Source: Epiperipatus broadwayi | Taxonomy: Eukaryota > Onychophora > Udeonychophora > Euonychophora > Peripatidae | DNA length: 64,000 nucleotides | Reading direction: 5' to 3' | NCBI GenBank assembly: GCA_028023455.1 | Contig: JAQFVV010000018.1 | Coordinates: forward strand, 11,614,771-11,678,770 | Part shown: positions 63,111 through 64,000 of the stretch, piece by piece | Numbering within the stretch: position 1 is the stretch's first letter | How the letters are laid out: the number at the start of each line of letters is the position of its first letter | Translations under genes and position numbers: made by a program | The notes under the pieces: generated by a model | Told to the model about the DNA's origin: nothing | The model's input: the letters and a program-made list of their open reading frames with translations, nothing else | Database searches by the model: none

Positions 63111-64000
63111 GGTGTCCTCGGTGATAAAAAGGGAAACTGATATTTATTTTAACTTTGTAAATTTCAATTTACCAGTACTATATATATATATCATCATTTG
63201 AGGGTATAAAAGAACTACATTGAATACCTCAAAGGATCAAAAATCATAACAAGGGCTAAGTAAATCATTTTATCACAACTGCAAATATAGTAAATAATAG
63301 ATACATTTACCACTTATCACTGGGCAAAAATTAATAAAATTTAGTTTAATAAAAAATTAAAAAATAACACAAAATAAATTTTTTATGACATTTATATTTT
63401 GCCAAATCAAAAACAGATAAAAAATAAACTATTCAAATAAGAAATTCTTTCTGAGAAATATAATAACATTCAAAGATATATTTCTTGGAAGATCAAACAT
63501 GAACATCATTCAAACTTCTTTAATGGACATTTTACATTTAACATTTTTGATGCAGAAAAAGAAAATATATATATATGTTATATGTGAAGATACTGGCTCA
63601 GTTCTACATAATTGTTTGTCTTTTTGATGAATACAACGCTACATGATACAGTTATTTCCTCCTTGCTTGTTGTATTCTTTCTTTGAAGGCATCAATTGCC
63701 TACTATCACAGTTACTAATTACAAGTACTTTGTTCAGTTTCAAACTGTAAAAGTACTATATTGTTCTTATGGATGTTAGTTTCATTTAAATATAGCCACA
63801 CTCAAGTTTTCTCCCTCACTTTTTTTTATGTCAGTGAACAAACTAACAACTTTATCCCTGAATGCATTATATAATCACAATGGCGCCATCCCTTATTCTC
63901 ACTACTGCAGCATATATTTTGATTCTGAAATAACTTATATGCTGAAATTGCAATGCACACTATTATGATGCATTTAGTGTTATTTTTCAATATGTAAATA

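Larger units (their letters stand above)
57400..64000. other. Region upstream of ZNF330, repeat-filled
   Basis: Outside the foldbacks, hAT and LINE fragment listed separately, the stretches 58040-58745, 59900-62400 and 63115-64000 are AT-rich and hold no gene I can support. A pol III-like pair around gtgcagtggtag and tgttccaaaatcaa (58460-58495) is too weak to call. Any ZNF330 promoter or non-coding first exon should be here or farther right. Confidence 0.6.

Overview
The window is intron and transposon-rich nuclear DNA from an animal with a very AT-rich genome and very long introns. It carries one recognisable host gene on the minus strand: the first half of ZNF330 (nucleolar zinc-finger protein NOA36). 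Six coding exons, at 57374-57255, 44666-44647, 30156-30086, 22584-22505, 12264-12138 and 168-64, splice in frame through canonical acceptors and donors into the first 174 codons of the family's conserved Cys-rich region. The remaining coding exons lie beyond the left edge. The remembered wording of the zinc-binding region looks closest to arthropod NOA36, so I suggest an arthropod with low confidence; the species cannot be read from the sequence.

The five introns in the window are about 12.6, 14.5, 7.5, 10.2 and 12.0 kb (introns 1 to 5) and are filled with decayed mobile elements. Intron 5 (169-12137) holds an RTE tail, a mariner-derived element with TIRs and TA target duplications, a CR1-like LINE tail, a 48-bp minisatellite and a 0.6-kb foldback with a 15-bp target duplication. 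Intron 4 (12265-22504) holds a Penelope-like element (reverse transcriptase plus GIY-YIG nuclease) rebuilt into a 1.3-kb palindrome, one arm of which was split by a 3.5-kb CR1-like LINE. Intron 3 (22585-30085) holds a decayed jockey/CR1-type LINE and a foldback. Intron 2 (30157-44646) holds an RTE copy, two foldbacks and a nearly complete 5-kb CR1-like LINE with a zinc-finger/esterase ORF1. Intron 1 (44667-57254) holds two LTR-like units in tandem, a piggyBac transposase fragment, GC-richer pockets and a TIR element. The region upstream of the gene (57380-64000) holds further foldbacks, a hAT derivative carrying a BED-finger remnant, and a foldback with a tandem-repeat core.

The recurring theme is foldback (inverted-repeat) elements: at least eight, at 7.8, 13.8-18.7, 29.0, 35.5, 37.4, 57.7, 59.5 and 62.4 kb. 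Several carry a small structured motif of the form CTGANGA, hairpin, GAAA. That is the layout of the hammerhead ribozyme core known from Penelope-like elements. The copy at 62.5-62.7 kb occurs once per strand and also has a possible cleavage triplet and a six-pair stem I. This is the best candidate here for an under-described system: small Penelope-derived, ribozyme-bearing foldback elements. No tRNA, rRNA or CRISPR locus was seen. All coding sequence other than ZNF330 is transposon-derived and broken.
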